Shown here in pieces: positions 18,202-27,924 of a DNA stretch of 64,000 nucleotides. The stretch is from an uncultured Clostridia bacterium. Its GTDB lineage: Bacteria; Bacillota; Clostridia; UMGS1883. The position numbers and the translations under genes were made by a program. Below the pieces are notes generated by a model, which worked only from the letters and a program-made list of their open reading frames with translations, ran no database searches and had not been told where the DNA came from. The stretch covers positions 1 to 64,000 of the forward strand of contig CANPZO010000010.1 in NCBI GenBank assembly GCA_947589005.1. The letters are read 5' to 3'. How positions within the stretch are numbered: the stretch's first letter is position 1; every line of letters starts with the position of its first letter.

Positions 18202-18954
18202 TTAATTTACTTCATTGGATTTTTCACACACTCTCAATTCGCCCTCCATGGGGTGGACGCCGGTGAACATGAGCTGTATGCGGCGCAGCAGCTTGAAGTT
18301 GCTCTCGCCGCCGTAGACATAGACGCTGCGGGGGGCGATGTCCACCATGGCGCTCAGCACCAAATCGCTGTGGGAGTAGCGCCGCCGGTCCTCCAACGGA
18401 AGGTAGGCGGAATATTCCTCCGTTATCTCACGGCGGCTGCCGTCGTACAGCTCCACCCGTTCGCCGTCTATGACCAGATGGACGGCGATGAGCTTGCTGC
18501 CCAGACGGTGCATCCGCTTTTCGATATACTCTCCGGCGATAAGACAGCACAAATCTCCGTGGCGCTCCTCCTCGATGAGCTCCGCCGCCGCCAGACACAC
18601 CGTCCGCAGCTCGCAGCGGTAGCCATCGCAGAGAAAATTCAAAACTCCCCGCGGAATGATAAAGTCTACCCTGCTCAGGCAGTCCTCGATGGGCGCGGCC
18701 AGCAGCTCCAGCCTTTGACGGAAATAGCGTTCCAAAAGCTCGTCGCTCTCCGTTGGCCGCAGCAGCTCCTCCGCCAGCAGCCGCGCCCGCTCCTCGTCCT
18801 CGCGGCTGAGCCCCAGCCGGCGGATATAGTGGCCGAGGAGCCGCCGCTCCTGTTTATCTATTATCTCGCGGGCGATTTTAAGGGCCAAACTTTTCCTCTG
18901 CCCGCGTCTGACTTTTATTGGTTGGTCAAAATCAAAATCTGAGTTTAAATCCAA
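18202..18954 (-). CDS. YtxC-like sporulation protein
   Basis: 250 residues, mainly helical and rich in Arg, Glu and Leu. The N-terminal helical region (KIAREIIDKQERRLLGHYIRR) and the C-terminal block SAMVDIAPRSVYVYG resemble the YtxC family of putative sporulation proteins, whose role is unknown. I chose the TTG at 18954 because GGAGGTG lies 7 bases upstream. An in-frame ATG at 19026 would add 24 residues but has no ribosome site. The gene begins 89 bases after the DUF6873 gene and may share its transcript. The family call is tentative. Confidence 0.55.
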   Translation of the reverse strand: MDLNSDFDFDQPIKVRRGQRKSLALKIAREIIDKQERRLLGHYIRRLGLSREDEERARLLAEELLRPTESDELLERYFRQRLELLAAPIEDCLSRVDFIIPRGVLNFLCDGYRCELRTVCLAAAELIEEERHGDLCCLIAGEYIEKRMHRLGSKLIAVHLVIDGERVELYDGSRREITEEYSAYLPLEDRRRYSHSDLVLSAMVDIAPRSVYVYGGESNFKLLRRIQLMFTGVHPMEGELRVCEKSNEVN

Positions 18955-19043
18955 ATACACACCTCCAAGCGCCGCCGTGAGCCACGTCCGTCCACTGACG
19001 GCGACAACCCGTTTTCCGCCGTTCATGAGCCGGCGTTTTTATT

Positions 19044-19763
19044 TTAACCGCCGCACATCAGCGGTATCAGGGAGCCTGTGTCGAAGGGCGGTCCGGAATG
19101 GATTTCCATGGGACGGACGCCCCTTTCTTCCAAAAATTTCCGTATGGCGGGGCCGCTGTTCATGTGGGCAAGGCCGCCGTTTACGGTCAGAACGTCCGGG
19201 GCCGTAAGGCCGCAGGCTCCGCCGAAAAAGCCGTTCCGATAGGGCGGCAGGAGAACGCCGGAATTCTCGATCAGCAAAGCCTCAAGTCCGGCCCTTGCCG
19301 CCGCGCGGTATATGCCGGCGTCTCCGGTAACTATGGCGTTTTCGCCCACCGGCGCCGCCGAGCATTTTGCATAGCCCTGCTTTACGGGCAGAATGTTAAA
19401 GCGATTTTCAAGCAGGCGCAGCAGCGTTCTGTCGCAGACGGAGGGGTTCAACAGCGCAAAATTCCCGGCCACAACAACATTATATGCCGTATCCGCCGGA
19501 TAGCTCACGCCGAGAGCTTGTCCGCCCTCGATAACGGAAAAGCCGTAGGGGGAGAGGGCCTCGCTGTAATAGGCGAAGGTGTCCGGCGGACAGACGACGT
19601 CTTTACCTCCGACGGGGCAGAGGCCCAGGTCGGCGTGACGGCGCAGCGCGGGCGGCAGAGACGGTATTTCCGGCGGGGGAATGACGTTAAGCCCCGGCGC
19701 GCAAAAACCCGACACCGCCAGCGTCACCGGCGCGGAGGGGAGATAAGGGGTTTGTATGAACAT
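19044..19763 (-). CDS. DUF6873-family protein with GME (deiminase-like) fold
   Basis: 239 residues. Conserved blocks match a Firmicute family annotated as DUF6873/GME fold: DTAYNVVVAGNFALLN, VKQGYAKCSAAPVGENAIVT, LLIENSGVLLPPYRNGFFGG and the C-terminal FDTGSLIPLMCGG. GME-fold enzymes include arginine and agmatine deiminases, but the chemistry of this branch is unknown to me. Cytoplasmic, with no signal peptide. It follows the isomerase gene and its terminator, so it probably has its own weak promoter or arises by read-through. Confidence 0.72.
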   Translation of the reverse strand: MFIQTPYLPSAPVTLAVSGFCAPGLNVIPPPEIPSLPPALRRHADLGLCPVGGKDVVCPPDTFAYYSEALSPYGFSVIEGGQALGVSYPADTAYNVVVAGNFALLNPSVCDRTLLRLLENRFNILPVKQGYAKCSAAPVGENAIVTGDAGIYRAAARAGLEALLIENSGVLLPPYRNGFFGGACGLTAPDVLTVNGGLAHMNSGPAIRKFLEERGVRPMEIHSGPPFDTGSLIPLMCGG

Positions 19764-19783
19764 GGTATCAGACCTTCTTTAAA

Positions 19784-19812
19784 GCAAAATCCCGGGACGC
19801 GCCCGGGATTTT
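19784..19812 (-). terminator. Terminator after the RpiB-like gene
   Basis: AAAATCCCGGG pairs with CCCGGGATTTT around ACGCG. On the minus strand the second arm ends in TTTT. The same CCCGGG stem core recurs in hairpin 2 of repeats R1, R3 and R4. Confidence 0.8.
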
Positions 19813-19828
19813 AATGTATAAGCCATGC

Positions 19829-20467
19829 TTACGCAAGGATTTTCTTTACCGCCGCGGCCATCTTGTCGCACTTGCAGTTGGCGAAGAACAGCTCGCTGAA
19901 CTTTGCGCCGGAAACGGCGCCCTTTACCAGCTCGGGGTCGAGCTTTTCCAGAATGGAGACCATATCGTTGTAGGTGACCTTCTTGACCTCGTCCAGTATC
20001 TTCTTGTTCCTCTGCTCGGGAACGGCCCTCTCCTTGGGATAGCCGCCGCCCCACTCCTCAACGAAGAGCTTTTCGAAAACGTACTTAAGGTTCAGCTCGG
20101 CGCCCCAGCCCCAGCCCTTGGCGAAGGGGAGAGCGATGGCGTTGCCGTTGTTTACCTGGGTGAACTGATAGGCGTCCGTAGGGTCAACTATGTGGCCGCA
20201 GAGCACGCCGGGGAAGGAATTGCAGGCCAGCATGGCGCCCTCGCCGGTGCCGCAGCCGGTGACAACAAGGTCCGCCGCGCCGCTGTTTATAAGTATGCCG
20301 GTGAGTATGCCCACCTGAACATAGGTGAGCTGGGCCTCGTCCTCGGCGGTGTACATACCGTAGTTGAATACCTCGTGGCCCAGAGGTTCGGCCACGCTGC
20401 GGAGAGTGGCCTCGATAATGCCGTTCTTGGCGGCCTGGCTGTTTTCGTTGATAAGAGCGATTTTCAT
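19829..20467 (-). CDS. RpiB/LacA/LacB-family sugar-phosphate isomerase
   Basis: 212 residues. The N-terminal RpiB fold (MKIALINENSQAAKNGIIEA) contains the active-site loop VVTGCGTGEGAMLACN. A C-terminal extension of about 60 residues (EVKKVTYNDMVSILEKLDPE) ends in a Cys pair region. RpiB-type enzymes interconvert aldose and ketose 5- or 6-phosphates; the exact sugar here cannot be read from the sequence. AAAGGAG precedes ATG. It is monocistronic or heads the 19-kb minus group. Confidence 0.88.
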   Translation of the reverse strand: MKIALINENSQAAKNGIIEATLRSVAEPLGHEVFNYGMYTAEDEAQLTYVQVGILTGILINSGAADLVVTGCGTGEGAMLACNSFPGVLCGHIVDPTDAYQFTQVNNGNAIALPFAKGWGWGAELNLKYVFEKLFVEEWGGGYPKERAVPEQRNKKILDEVKKVTYNDMVSILEKLDPELVKGAVSGAKFSELFFANCKCDKMAAAVKKILA

Positions 20468-20543
20468 TGTTCATTTCTCCTTTTTATTATTAATTTACTA
20501 AGTTAATTATACACCATACTTGGCAATATTGCAAGAGAAAATT

Positions 20544-21977
20544 TTAATTAATTGACAGTTCGCTTTTCGCGTACTCGGTCAGCTCGAACCTGCCCCGGTC
20601 GATATGATAGATAAGTATGGGCCGGGCCTTGACGTAAAATTCCTTGTCCGGCTCGACGTCCCCGTCGATATCGTCTTCAAACTCGGAGGCAAATATTACC
20701 TTGTCATATATACGGTATATCCTCTTTTTTGTGAGCTTTTGAGCCGAAAAACCGTTGCGGCGGCAGTATTCCATGGCCAACAGCCGCACCGCGTTGGTCA
20801 GCTCGGTCTCGCGGGACATGGCGTCGGTGTAGACCGTGAGCAGTTTTTTGGCCAAATCCTCGGCTCCGCTGGTCCGTACCGAACGGACCGTGCTTTCGCT
20901 GAAGGCCGCCCTCTCCTCCGGCGTCATATCCCTTATTTTGCGCATATATCCGCCCATTTCCTCGGCGTTGTTGAAGGAATAGCCGTTGACCCCGTCCACC
21001 ACCTGGTCGGCGTTCAGAGGGTCGGTCAGGGCCAGCACCGGCAGACCGGAGGCCATGCCCTCCAGCATTGAAATGGAGTTGGTGTCCGAAAGAGAGGCCG
21101 TGACGTATAAGTCGCCGATAGCCACATACGGCGGCATATCCTCATGCTCCACCCGTCCGGTGAAAATAACGCCGTCGCCCAGCTCCAGCTCGGCGGCCTG
21201 AAGCTCCAGCTCGGGCCTGACGGGGCCGTCGCCTATGATTATCAGTCGCAGCCTGTCCTCGGGGCGGACGGTCTCCTTCCAAAAGCCGAGCAGCACGTCC
21301 ACGCTCTTTTCCCGCCCGAGGCGGCCCACAAATATGGCTATCGTCTCGTCGTCGGCGATGCCCAGCTTTTTCCGCAGGGCGGCCTTTTCCCCGTCGGACA
21401 CCGCCCCGGGACGAAAGGCGTCCAGCTCGGCGGCGTTGTTTATGACGGTGACGGGGGTCTTTACGCCTATTTCACGGCAATACTGGGCCACCTTTTCGCT
21501 GGGGCCGGTTATGGCGTCGGCGTGTCCGGCCACAAGCTGAAAATACTGACGGGCGATTTTGGTGGCGGGACGGGACAGTATGCCGGGGGCGATGTAGTAC
21601 ACATACTCGTCATACATGGTGTGCATGGTGTAGACCATGGGCACGTTCAGCAGCTTGGCCATGCGTATGCCGCTCTGACCCATGCTGAACTCGGTGTGTA
21701 TATGTATGATGTCGGGGCCGAACTCCCGTATCAGGTCACGGCGGTGACGGCTGATGGGCGAGGGCAGGGGATAGCCGTACAGCCGCTTGCCGGTCTTGGC
21801 GGCGGGACAGTGGAGGACGTTGTTTTCGTCCACATAATGGTGGGCGCACTCGGTGTCGCCGGTGACTATCATTACCTCGTGTCCCAGGGCCCTCAGTCCC
21901 TGAGTAAGTATTTTTATGTGCGTTATGACGCCGTTGATAAAGGGCTCATAGCACTCGGTGAACATGGCTATCTTCAT
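20544..21977 (-). CDS. GT4-family glycosyltransferase
   Basis: 477 residues. The GT-B fold starts MKIAMFTECYEPFINGV, with DIIHIHTEFSMGQSG in the acceptor domain. IAIFVGRLGREKSVDVLL and SDTNSISMLEGMASGLPVLA carry the donor-site E-x7-E-like motif. A C-terminal extension of about 90 residues follows the usual domain. Close relatives transfer glucose or galactose to diacylglycerol, so a membrane glycolipid role is likely but not certain. It overlaps the DUF4250 gene by four bases (ATGA), and its ribosome site GAAGGAG lies inside that gene. Confidence 0.9.
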   Translation of the reverse strand: MKIAMFTECYEPFINGVITHIKILTQGLRALGHEVMIVTGDTECAHHYVDENNVLHCPAAKTGKRLYGYPLPSPISRHRRDLIREFGPDIIHIHTEFSMGQSGIRMAKLLNVPMVYTMHTMYDEYVYYIAPGILSRPATKIARQYFQLVAGHADAITGPSEKVAQYCREIGVKTPVTVINNAAELDAFRPGAVSDGEKAALRKKLGIADDETIAIFVGRLGREKSVDVLLGFWKETVRPEDRLRLIIIGDGPVRPELELQAAELELGDGVIFTGRVEHEDMPPYVAIGDLYVTASLSDTNSISMLEGMASGLPVLALTDPLNADQVVDGVNGYSFNNAEEMGGYMRKIRDMTPEERAAFSESTVRSVRTSGAEDLAKKLLTVYTDAMSRETELTNAVRLLAMEYCRRNGFSAQKLTKKRIYRIYDKVIFASEFEDDIDGDVEPDKEFYVKARPILIYHIDRGRFELTEYAKSELSIN

Positions 21978-22168
21978 TTCTTTTCTCCTTCATTTGTAAT
22001 AAAGCGGTTTTTTACAGGGTCATAGGTGAAGCCGTTCTTTTCCATAAGCCCGCGAAGCTCGGCCCCGTCCTCGTCCAAATCGTCGCACAGGGCGTCGAGG
22101 GAGGGATAAAAGTCCCTCAGCTTTGTGTTGAGCAGGCTGAAAAGTATGTTTGGGTCCCTTGGAAGCAT
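21974..22168 (-). CDS. DUF4250 small protein
   Basis: 64 residues opening MLPRDPNILFSLLNTKLRDF, with PSLDALCDDLDEDGAELRGL following. This matches the DUF4250 family of small Firmicute proteins of unknown function. AAGGGAG lies before ATG 22168. The upstream sequence CTAAGCACAAGGGAG resembles the start of the TTAA-type element, but the match is short. It is coupled to the downstream glycosyltransferase by an ATGA overlap. Confidence 0.85.
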   Translation of the reverse strand: MLPRDPNILFSLLNTKLRDFYPSLDALCDDLDEDGAELRGLMEKNGFTYDPVKNRFITNEGEKK

Positions 22169-22254
22169 TTTTCTCAACTCCCTTGTGCTTAGCTGAATTC
22201 GGGTTTTCGCGTATTCCGAAAGCCGGTCGCCGGTGTAGCGGCGGCGGGCCGTTT

Positions 22255-24780
22255 TTATTTCCCGTTTTTCATGTACCGTTTCAAATAGGCCCCTGTTTTG
22301 CTGCTTTCACAGCCGCATATCTCCTCCGGCGTGCCGGCCGCGACTATCTCTCCGCCGCGGACGCCGCCCTCGGGACCCATATCGATTATATAGTCCGCGT
22401 TTTTTATCACGTCCATATCGTGTTCGATGACTATGACGGTGGCTCCGTTTTCGATGAGCCTTTCAAATACGCGGAGCAGCGTCTCCACGTCCAGCGGGTG
22501 CAGGCCGATGGTGGGTTCGTCAAACACGAATACCGTGTCCGCCTGTCCCCTCCCCATCTCGCTGGCGAGCTTCAGCCGCTGGGCCTCGCCGCCCGAGAGA
22601 CTTGGCGTTTCCTCCCCAAGGGTCAGATAACCGAGGCCCAGCTCCCTTAGCACGCTCAGTCTCCGCGCCACAAGCGGCAAATCCGCGCACGCGCCCAGCG
22701 CCTCGTCCACGCTCATATCCATGAGCTCCGGAAGAGTATGGGCCCGTCCGCCGTGCTTCGGCACGCGCCGGATAAGGCCCGCGTCCCTTGAGTAGCGGGA
22801 GCCGCCGCAGTCCGGGCACGGTATCTCAACGTCCGGCAAAAACTGAACGTCCAAATTTATGGAACCCGTGCCGTCGCAGGTGGGGCATCGCAGCCTACCC
22901 GTGTTATAGGAAAAATCGCCGGCCTTGAAGCCTCTCTCCTTTGCGTCCGCCGTCCTCGCGTAAGCCTTGCGCAGCTCGTCATGAACGTCGGCATAGGTGG
23001 CGACGGTAGAGCGCACGTTTATCCCTATGGGCGTGGCGTCGATAAGCTTGACCTGCGTGATGCCGCCGGCGGACACTGACTTGACGTGCTTCGGCGGCTT
23101 GTCCCCCTTGACGGCCGACTCCAGCGCGGGTATAAGGCTTTCCAGGACCATTGTGGTTTTCCCCGAGCCCGACACGCCCGTCACCGCGATAAGCCGCCCC
23201 TTGGGAAAATCGACCTCCAGCGGCTTTACCGTGTGTATTTCCGAGGTGGACAGGTGAATGTTCCCGAGTGAAAACATACGCTCCGACGGAACGTGCCTCC
23301 CCGCGCTGATGACCGATTTCCCCGTGAGAAAACCGCCGATTTTGGAATTTAAATCGTTCCCAACTTCTTCAAGCGTGCCCTGCGCGATAATATTTCCGCC
23401 GCCGGCTCCGGCCTCCGGACCGAGCTCTATGAGCCAGTCGGCCGCCGAGAGAACATTAGTGTCATGGTCCACCAGCACCACCGAGTTGCCGTCGGCGACC
23501 AGGTCGCGCATTACGCCGACCAAGCCCTCCAAATTGGAAGGGTGCAGGCCGATGGACGGCTCGTCAAGCACGTACAGGACGCCCGTGGTGCGGTTGCGCA
23601 CCGCCCGGGCCAGCTGCATCCTCTGCCGCTCTCCGGTGGAAAGGGTCGAGGCGGCGCGGTCAAGGGTGAGGTAGGAAAGCCCCAAATCCGTCAGGCGCTT
23701 GGCGGCGCTTTGGAAGGACTCGCGGATACTTTCCGCCATGGGGCGCATTTCCTCGGGCAAAGATGCCGGGACGCCGTCCACCCACCGTGTCAAGTCCGAA
23801 AGCGTCATGGTACAGACCTCCGCCAGCGATATTCCCCGCAGCCTCGGCGCGCGGGCCGCCTCGCTCAGCCTTGTTCCGCCGCAGTCCGGACAGGTGTCCT
23901 GCCGCAGGAACTTTTCCACCCGCTTCATGCCCTTTTCGTCCTTGACCTTGGACAGGGCGTTTTCCACCGTATAGGTGGCGTTGAAGTATGTAAAGTCCAT
24001 ATCCCCGGCCGCGCCGCTGGTCTTATTTTGATAGATGATGTTCTTCTTGACGGCGGGGCCGTGGAAAACTATGTCCCGCTCCTTTTCGGTCAGCTCTCGG
24101 AAGGGCACGTCGGTGCGGACGCCCATTTCACGGGCGATATCCTTCATCAGCGACCACATCAGCGTCTGCCACGGGGCCACCGCCCCCTCGTCGATGGACA
24201 GGGATTCGTCCGGCACCAGCGTCGATTCGTCCACGGTGCGGACGACGCCCGTGCCGTCGCATTTTTTGCACGCCCCCTGACTGTTGAAGGCCAGCTCCTC
24301 CGCGCCCGGCGCAAAAAACCGTTCTCCGCACACTGGACACACAAGGGGCAGCCCCGCCGCGACATTGAGCGACGGCTCGGCATAGTGACCGTTCGGGCAG
24401 CGGTGGGAGGCCAAACGTGAAAACATCAGCCGCAGACTGTTCAGCAGCTCCGTCCCCGTCCCGAAGGTGCTGCGTATGCCGGGGACTCCGGGACGCTGAC
24501 GCAGGGCCAGCGCCGCCGGAACATACAGCGCCTCGTCCACCTGGGCCTTTTCCGCCTGAGTCATTCTTCTGCGGGTGTAGGTGGACAGGGATTCCAGGTA
24601 GCGCCTCGAGCCCTCCGCGTATAAAATGCCCAGGGCCAGGGAGGATTTGCCCGAGCCCGAAACTCCGGCGACGCCCACGATTTTGTTGAGAGGAATGTCA
24701 ACATCTATGTTTTTAAGATTGTGTACCCGTCCGCCGCGGATTTTTATTTTGTCCGGCGCGTTTTGATTTTCCTTTTTCAA
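22255..24780 (-). CDS. UvrA-like ABC ATPase (short paralogue)
   Basis: 841 residues, shorter than canonical UvrA (about 940). Two ABC ATPase units are present: Walker [10 protein letters not shown] (near residue 40) and GVSGSGKTT. Zinc-finger cysteine pairs occur in CPVCG/CKKCDG, CPDCGG and CPTCDG/CPDCGG. Signatures are [14 protein letters not shown] and [14 protein letters not shown]. UvrA recognises DNA damage for excision repair; short paralogues of the UvrA2 type are linked to drug or damage tolerance. TTG 24780 is chosen because GGGAGCGG lies just upstream; TTG 24798 is an alternative without a good site. Confidence 0.88.
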   Translation of the reverse strand: MKKENQNAPDKIKIRGGRVHNLKNIDVDIPLNKIVGVAGVSGSGKSSLALGILYAEGSRRYLESLSTYTRRRMTQAEKAQVDEALYVPAALALRQRPGVPGIRSTFGTGTELLNSLRLMFSRLASHRCPNGHYAEPSLNVAAGLPLVCPVCGERFFAPGAEELAFNSQGACKKCDGTGVVRTVDESTLVPDESLSIDEGAVAPWQTLMWSLMKDIAREMGVRTDVPFRELTEKERDIVFHGPAVKKNIIYQNKTSGAAGDMDFTYFNATYTVENALSKVKDEKGMKRVEKFLRQDTCPDCGGTRLSEAARAPRLRGISLAEVCTMTLSDLTRWVDGVPASLPEEMRPMAESIRESFQSAAKRLTDLGLSYLTLDRAASTLSTGERQRMQLARAVRNRTTGVLYVLDEPSIGLHPSNLEGLVGVMRDLVADGNSVVLVDHDTNVLSAADWLIELGPEAGAGGGNIIAQGTLEEVGNDLNSKIGGFLTGKSVISAGRHVPSERMFSLGNIHLSTSEIHTVKPLEVDFPKGRLIAVTGVSGSGKTTMVLESLIPALESAVKGDKPPKHVKSVSAGGITQVKLIDATPIGINVRSTVATYADVHDELRKAYARTADAKERGFKAGDFSYNTGRLRCPTCDGTGSINLDVQFLPDVEIPCPDCGGSRYSRDAGLIRRVPKHGGRAHTLPELMDMSVDEALGACADLPLVARRLSVLRELGLGYLTLGEETPSLSGGEAQRLKLASEMGRGQADTVFVFDEPTIGLHPLDVETLLRVFERLIENGATVIVIEHDMDVIKNADYIIDMGPEGGVRGGEIVAAGTPEEICGCESSKTGAYLKRYMKNGK

Positions 24781-24821
24781 TTTAATCCGCTCCCGCAATT
24801 TTTTGCTGACGCCTATATATT

Positions 24822-24940
24822 TAAAGCTTTAGCTTTATTGTACCATAAATTCGCAAGAATTTACGGTACAATTGCGCATCGCCGTTTTCGAGCCGCAGGC
24901 GAGAAAAATTTCGGCGGCGCATAAAATCAGAAGTATAATA
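24822..24940 (+). repeat. Direct repeat, copy 1 (119 bp)
   Basis: Begins TAAAGCTTTAGCTTTATTG, contains a palindrome (ATTGTACC-TAAATTC arms) and ends CATAAAATCAGAAGTATAAT. A nearly identical copy lies at 25154-25271 and a third, partial copy (31 bases) at 25270-25301. It lies between the UvrA-like gene and zapA, which diverge. Confidence 0.85.
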
Positions 24941-25152
24941 GAGCTTGTCGAAAAACAAAAATGTAGCTTTGATACTGTAGGGGCGGTCATTGGCCGCCCG
25001 CCATCAAACGTTTATATTGGCAATGATAAATGATATTACAATCAAATATATCCATAAAACCGTATATTTGTCGCCGTAAATCTGTGTAAGCGGGAGCGCA
25101 ATGCGCTCCCCTACAAAATCCGGCAAAGAAATCGACTTTATCGACAGTCTGA
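24940..25152. repeat. Small inverted-repeat element between the direct repeats
   Basis: About 210 bp separating the two direct repeats. It contains TGTAGGGGCGGTCATTGGCC near the left and GCGCAATGCGCTCCCCTACA near the right, so TGTAGGGG/CCCCTACA are inverted. CTTGTCGA and TCGACAG lie near the outer ends. It is non-coding and MITE-like in layout. Confidence 0.5.
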
Positions 25153-25153
25153 A

Positions 25154-25301
25154 TAAAGCTTTAGCTTTATTGTACCATAAATTCGCAAGAATTTACGGTA
25201 AAATTGCGCATCGCCGTTTTCGAGCCGCAGGCGAGAAAAATTTCGGCGGCGCATAAAATCAGAAGTATAATAAAGCTTTAGCTTTATTGTACCATAAATT
25301 G
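25154..25301 (+). repeat. Direct repeat, copy 2 plus partial copy 3
   Basis: The second copy of the 119-bp unit differs from copy 1 by few bases (for example GGTAAAATT for GGTACAATT). It runs directly into the first 31 bases of a third copy. The stretch 25302-25400 shows nothing recognisable. Confidence 0.85.
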
Positions 25302-25400
25302 AGAAAAATTGCAATAAGGTTTATCGCCGAAACGTAAGTTTTTCCGCCCGCGGGGTAAAGCGGCCCAACACGGGATTTTTGAGGATTTGAAAAATAAATG

Positions 25401-25429
25401 TTGATTTATGGAAACAAACGTAGTATAAT
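25401..25429 (+). promoter_or_regulatory. Sigma-A promoter of zapA
   Basis: TTGATT (25401-25406), 17 bases, TATAAT (25424-25429). The predicted start of transcription is at about 25436, so the ATG at 25435 cannot be the start codon. Confidence 0.82.
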
Positions 25430-25464
25430 ATATAATGAAGTTTTATAGTAAGGCGGTAGTTATC

Positions 25465-25848
25465 ATGGACGAAAGGGTAAAAACTGTTGTAAAAATCAAT
25501 AATGCCGAATATACTATTGTCAGCACGGCCCCGGAGGAATACGTGCGCAGCGTGTCATATTATGTGGATAAAAAAATAAGGGAGATGGCCCAGCATGACC
25601 GCAGGCTTTCCACGTCCATGGCGGCGGTGCTAGCCTGCGTTAATATCGCGGACGAGCTGTTCCAGCTCAAGGATGAAAACGCCGATATGTCAAAGCGCCT
25701 GGTGGAGCTCACCGACGAGGCCGGAGAGAACAAGCTCCTGTTAGACAAGCGCACCGCTGAAAACACCAAGCTGGCCAATGAAAATCAGGCCCTCCGCATC
25801 AGCATCGCAAGGCTTGAGACCGAGCTTAAGCACGCCGCCAAAAAGTAA
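25465..25848 (+). CDS. zapA: Cell division protein ZapA
   Basis: 127 residues. The N-terminal ZapA globular part (VVKINNAEYTIVSTAPEEYV, then YVDKKIREMAQ) is followed by a long C-terminal coiled coil (about 60-125). ZapA bundles FtsZ filaments at the division ring. ATG 25465 has AAGGCGG upstream; the ATG at 25435 lies at the predicted transcription start. The TAA stop shares its last base with the ATG of the U32 gene, so the two are translationally coupled. Confidence 0.88.
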   Translation: MDERVKTVVKINNAEYTIVSTAPEEYVRSVSYYVDKKIREMAQHDRRLSTSMAAVLACVNIADELFQLKDENADMSKRLVELTDEAGENKLLLDKRTAENTKLANENQALRISIARLETELKHAAKK

Positions 25849-27896
25849 TGGGCGGACTTAAAACCGAGCTTCTCGCTCCGGCGGGCGGCGCCGAGGCGCT
25901 GAAGGCCGCGGTGCGCTGCGGCGCCGACGCGGTCTATGCCGGCGCCAAAAGCTTCAGCGCCCGTCAGAACGCGGAAAATTTCTCCGACGAAGAGCTGCGG
26001 CTCGCGGCTCGCTTTTGTCATGAGAGGGGCGTAAGGCTGTACCTGACGCTTAACACTCTTATGAGGCCCGGAGAGGAGCCGCAACTGTCGAGGCTTATCG
26101 CGGCCTCAGCGGACGCGGGCGTGGACGGGCTCATAGTTCAGGACCTTGGCGTCGGGGAGCTGGCAAGGCATATCTGCCCCGGCCTGCCCCTCCATGCCAG
26201 CACCCAGCTCAGCGCCCACAGCAGCGGAGATGTGCTTTCCCTTATGGAAAAGGGATTTTCAAGGGTGGTGCTGAGCCGTGAGCTTTCAATGGCGGAGATA
26301 GAAAGGATTTACGCCGAGACCGGCTGCGAGCTTGAGGCTTTCGTCCACGGAGCTCTCTGTGTCAGCTTTTCCGGCCGCTGCCTGATGAGCAGCTTTATCG
26401 GCGGCCGCAGCGGTAACCGAGGCTGCTGCGCCCAGCCCTGCCGCCAGCGTTACGGCGCCGAGGGCCGCGGCGGTTACTTCCTGAGCCCCCGCGACCTGTG
26501 CCTTGTGCGCCGTCTGGACGATATGCGGCGGGCGGGCGTGGTCAGCTTCAAAATCGAGGGCCGTATGAAAAGCCCCGAATACGTGGCCGTCGTGACCGAT
26601 GTTTACCGCCGCGCGCTGGACGGGGAGCCCGTGACCGCCGACGACGAAAAACGTCTGAGGGACATATTTTCCCGTGGAGACGGCTTTACCGAGGGATATT
26701 TTTCCGGATTGAACACGCCGGAAATTTTGAACATAAAAATTTCAAATGACAACATAACGTCCGACGTGCCAAAGGAGCTCCTGTCCGAGGCCAGAGGTTT
26801 GTATCGCGACGGGAACGAACGCCGGAGCGTGGCCTTGGATTTGCGGTTCCGCGCCGAGGCCGGTGAGGGTATGCGGCTTGAGGCGAGGGACGGTGACGGC
26901 AACAGCGCCGCCGCGGAGGGCGAGCCTCCCCAGCCCGCCCAAAGGCTGCCCATGACGGCCGAAAGCGCCGCCCGCAGCCTGACAAAGACCGGAGGCACAC
27001 CCTATTATGTCGGGAGCTTTTCGGCGGATATAGGGGAGGGGCTTTTCGCTCCGGCCTCGGCGCTGAACGCCCTGCGGCGGGAGTGTCTGGACAAACTGAC
27101 CGAGCTGCGCGGACGGCCCCCGAAAAGGGAGATTTACGCATACAGGCCGGAGTATACCGGCTTTAAGGCGGAAAAGCAGGCGCTTTACGCCGCCGTTTCG
27201 ATCCCCGCGCAGCTTCCCGCCGCCGAGGGCGCGGACAAAATAATAATCCCGATAGAGTTTTTGGACAAAATTCCCTACAATGTAAAATATATACCCGCCC
27301 TGCCCCAGATAATTACGGAGGCCGCGGCGGTAAAGAGGCGGCTTGCCGCACTGCCGGCGGGGACGGAGGTCTATGCCTCCACGCCGGGCGGACTGCGGCT
27401 TATCAGGGAGGCCGGATGCGCGGCCAGAGGGGACTTCGGCCTGAACGTGAGCAACCCCGCCGCCGCCGGTCTGCTGTCGGGGGAGACCGTGAGCCTGACC
27501 CTTTCGCCGGAGCTGAGCCTGCGGGAGATACGGACCCTGACGGAAAACTGTCCCGTACCGGCCGAGGTAATGGCCTACGGACGGCAGACGGTCATGGTCA
27601 GCCGGGCCTGCATTATCCGCGGGGTACGCGGCGTATGCGACTGCCGGCCGGTTCTGCTCAGGGACAGGACCGGGGCGGAATTTCCGGTCATTGGCGACCC
27701 TGAGACCCACATAAACAGGATATTCAATTCCCGTCCCACCTTTATGGCCGACCGTCTGGACAGTCTGCGGCGCTGCGGCGCTGCGGTCTTGCGGCTGACA
27801 TTTACCGACGAGGAGCCGGAGCGTGTGCGGGAAGTGATAGAAATGTACAGGCGCGGCGGCGACGCCCCGGCCCTGTTTACCCGAGGATATTTTTAG
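25848..27896 (+). CDS. U32-family peptidase / RNA-modification-type protein
   Basis: 682 residues. The N-terminal TIM-barrel-like U32 domain opens [20 protein letters not shown] and carries [20 protein letters not shown] and the Cys-rich [12 protein letters not shown] central DUF3656-like collagenase region and a C-terminal second U32-like half follow. Some U32 members act in prephenate-dependent tRNA hydroxylation (RlhA/TrhP type) rather than proteolysis, so the peptidase label may be historical. It is coupled to zapA by a one-base overlap, an arrangement common in Firmicutes. Confidence 0.9.
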   Translation: MGGLKTELLAPAGGAEALKAAVRCGADAVYAGAKSFSARQNAENFSDEELRLAARFCHERGVRLYLTLNTLMRPGEEPQLSRLIAASADAGVDGLIVQDLGVGELARHICPGLPLHASTQLSAHSSGDVLSLMEKGFSRVVLSRELSMAEIERIYAETGCELEAFVHGALCVSFSGRCLMSSFIGGRSGNRGCCAQPCRQRYGAEGRGGYFLSPRDLCLVRRLDDMRRAGVVSFKIEGRMKSPEYVAVVTDVYRRALDGEPVTADDEKRLRDIFSRGDGFTEGYFSGLNTPEILNIKISNDNITSDVPKELLSEARGLYRDGNERRSVALDLRFRAEAGEGMRLEARDGDGNSAAAEGEPPQPAQRLPMTAESAARSLTKTGGTPYYVGSFSADIGEGLFAPASALNALRRECLDKLTELRGRPPKREIYAYRPEYTGFKAEKQALYAAVSIPAQLPAAEGADKIIIPIEFLDKIPYNVKYIPALPQIITEAAAVKRRLAALPAGTEVYASTPGGLRLIREAGCAARGDFGLNVSNPAAAGLLSGETVSLTLSPELSLREIRTLTENCPVPAEVMAYGRQTVMVSRACIIRGVRGVCDCRPVLLRDRTGAEFPVIGDPETHINRIFNSRPTFMADRLDSLRRCGAAVLRLTFTDEEPERVREVIEMYRRGGDAPALFTRGYF

Positions 27897-27924
27897 ACAT
27901 ATAAATTTTAAGGAGGACATTTTT

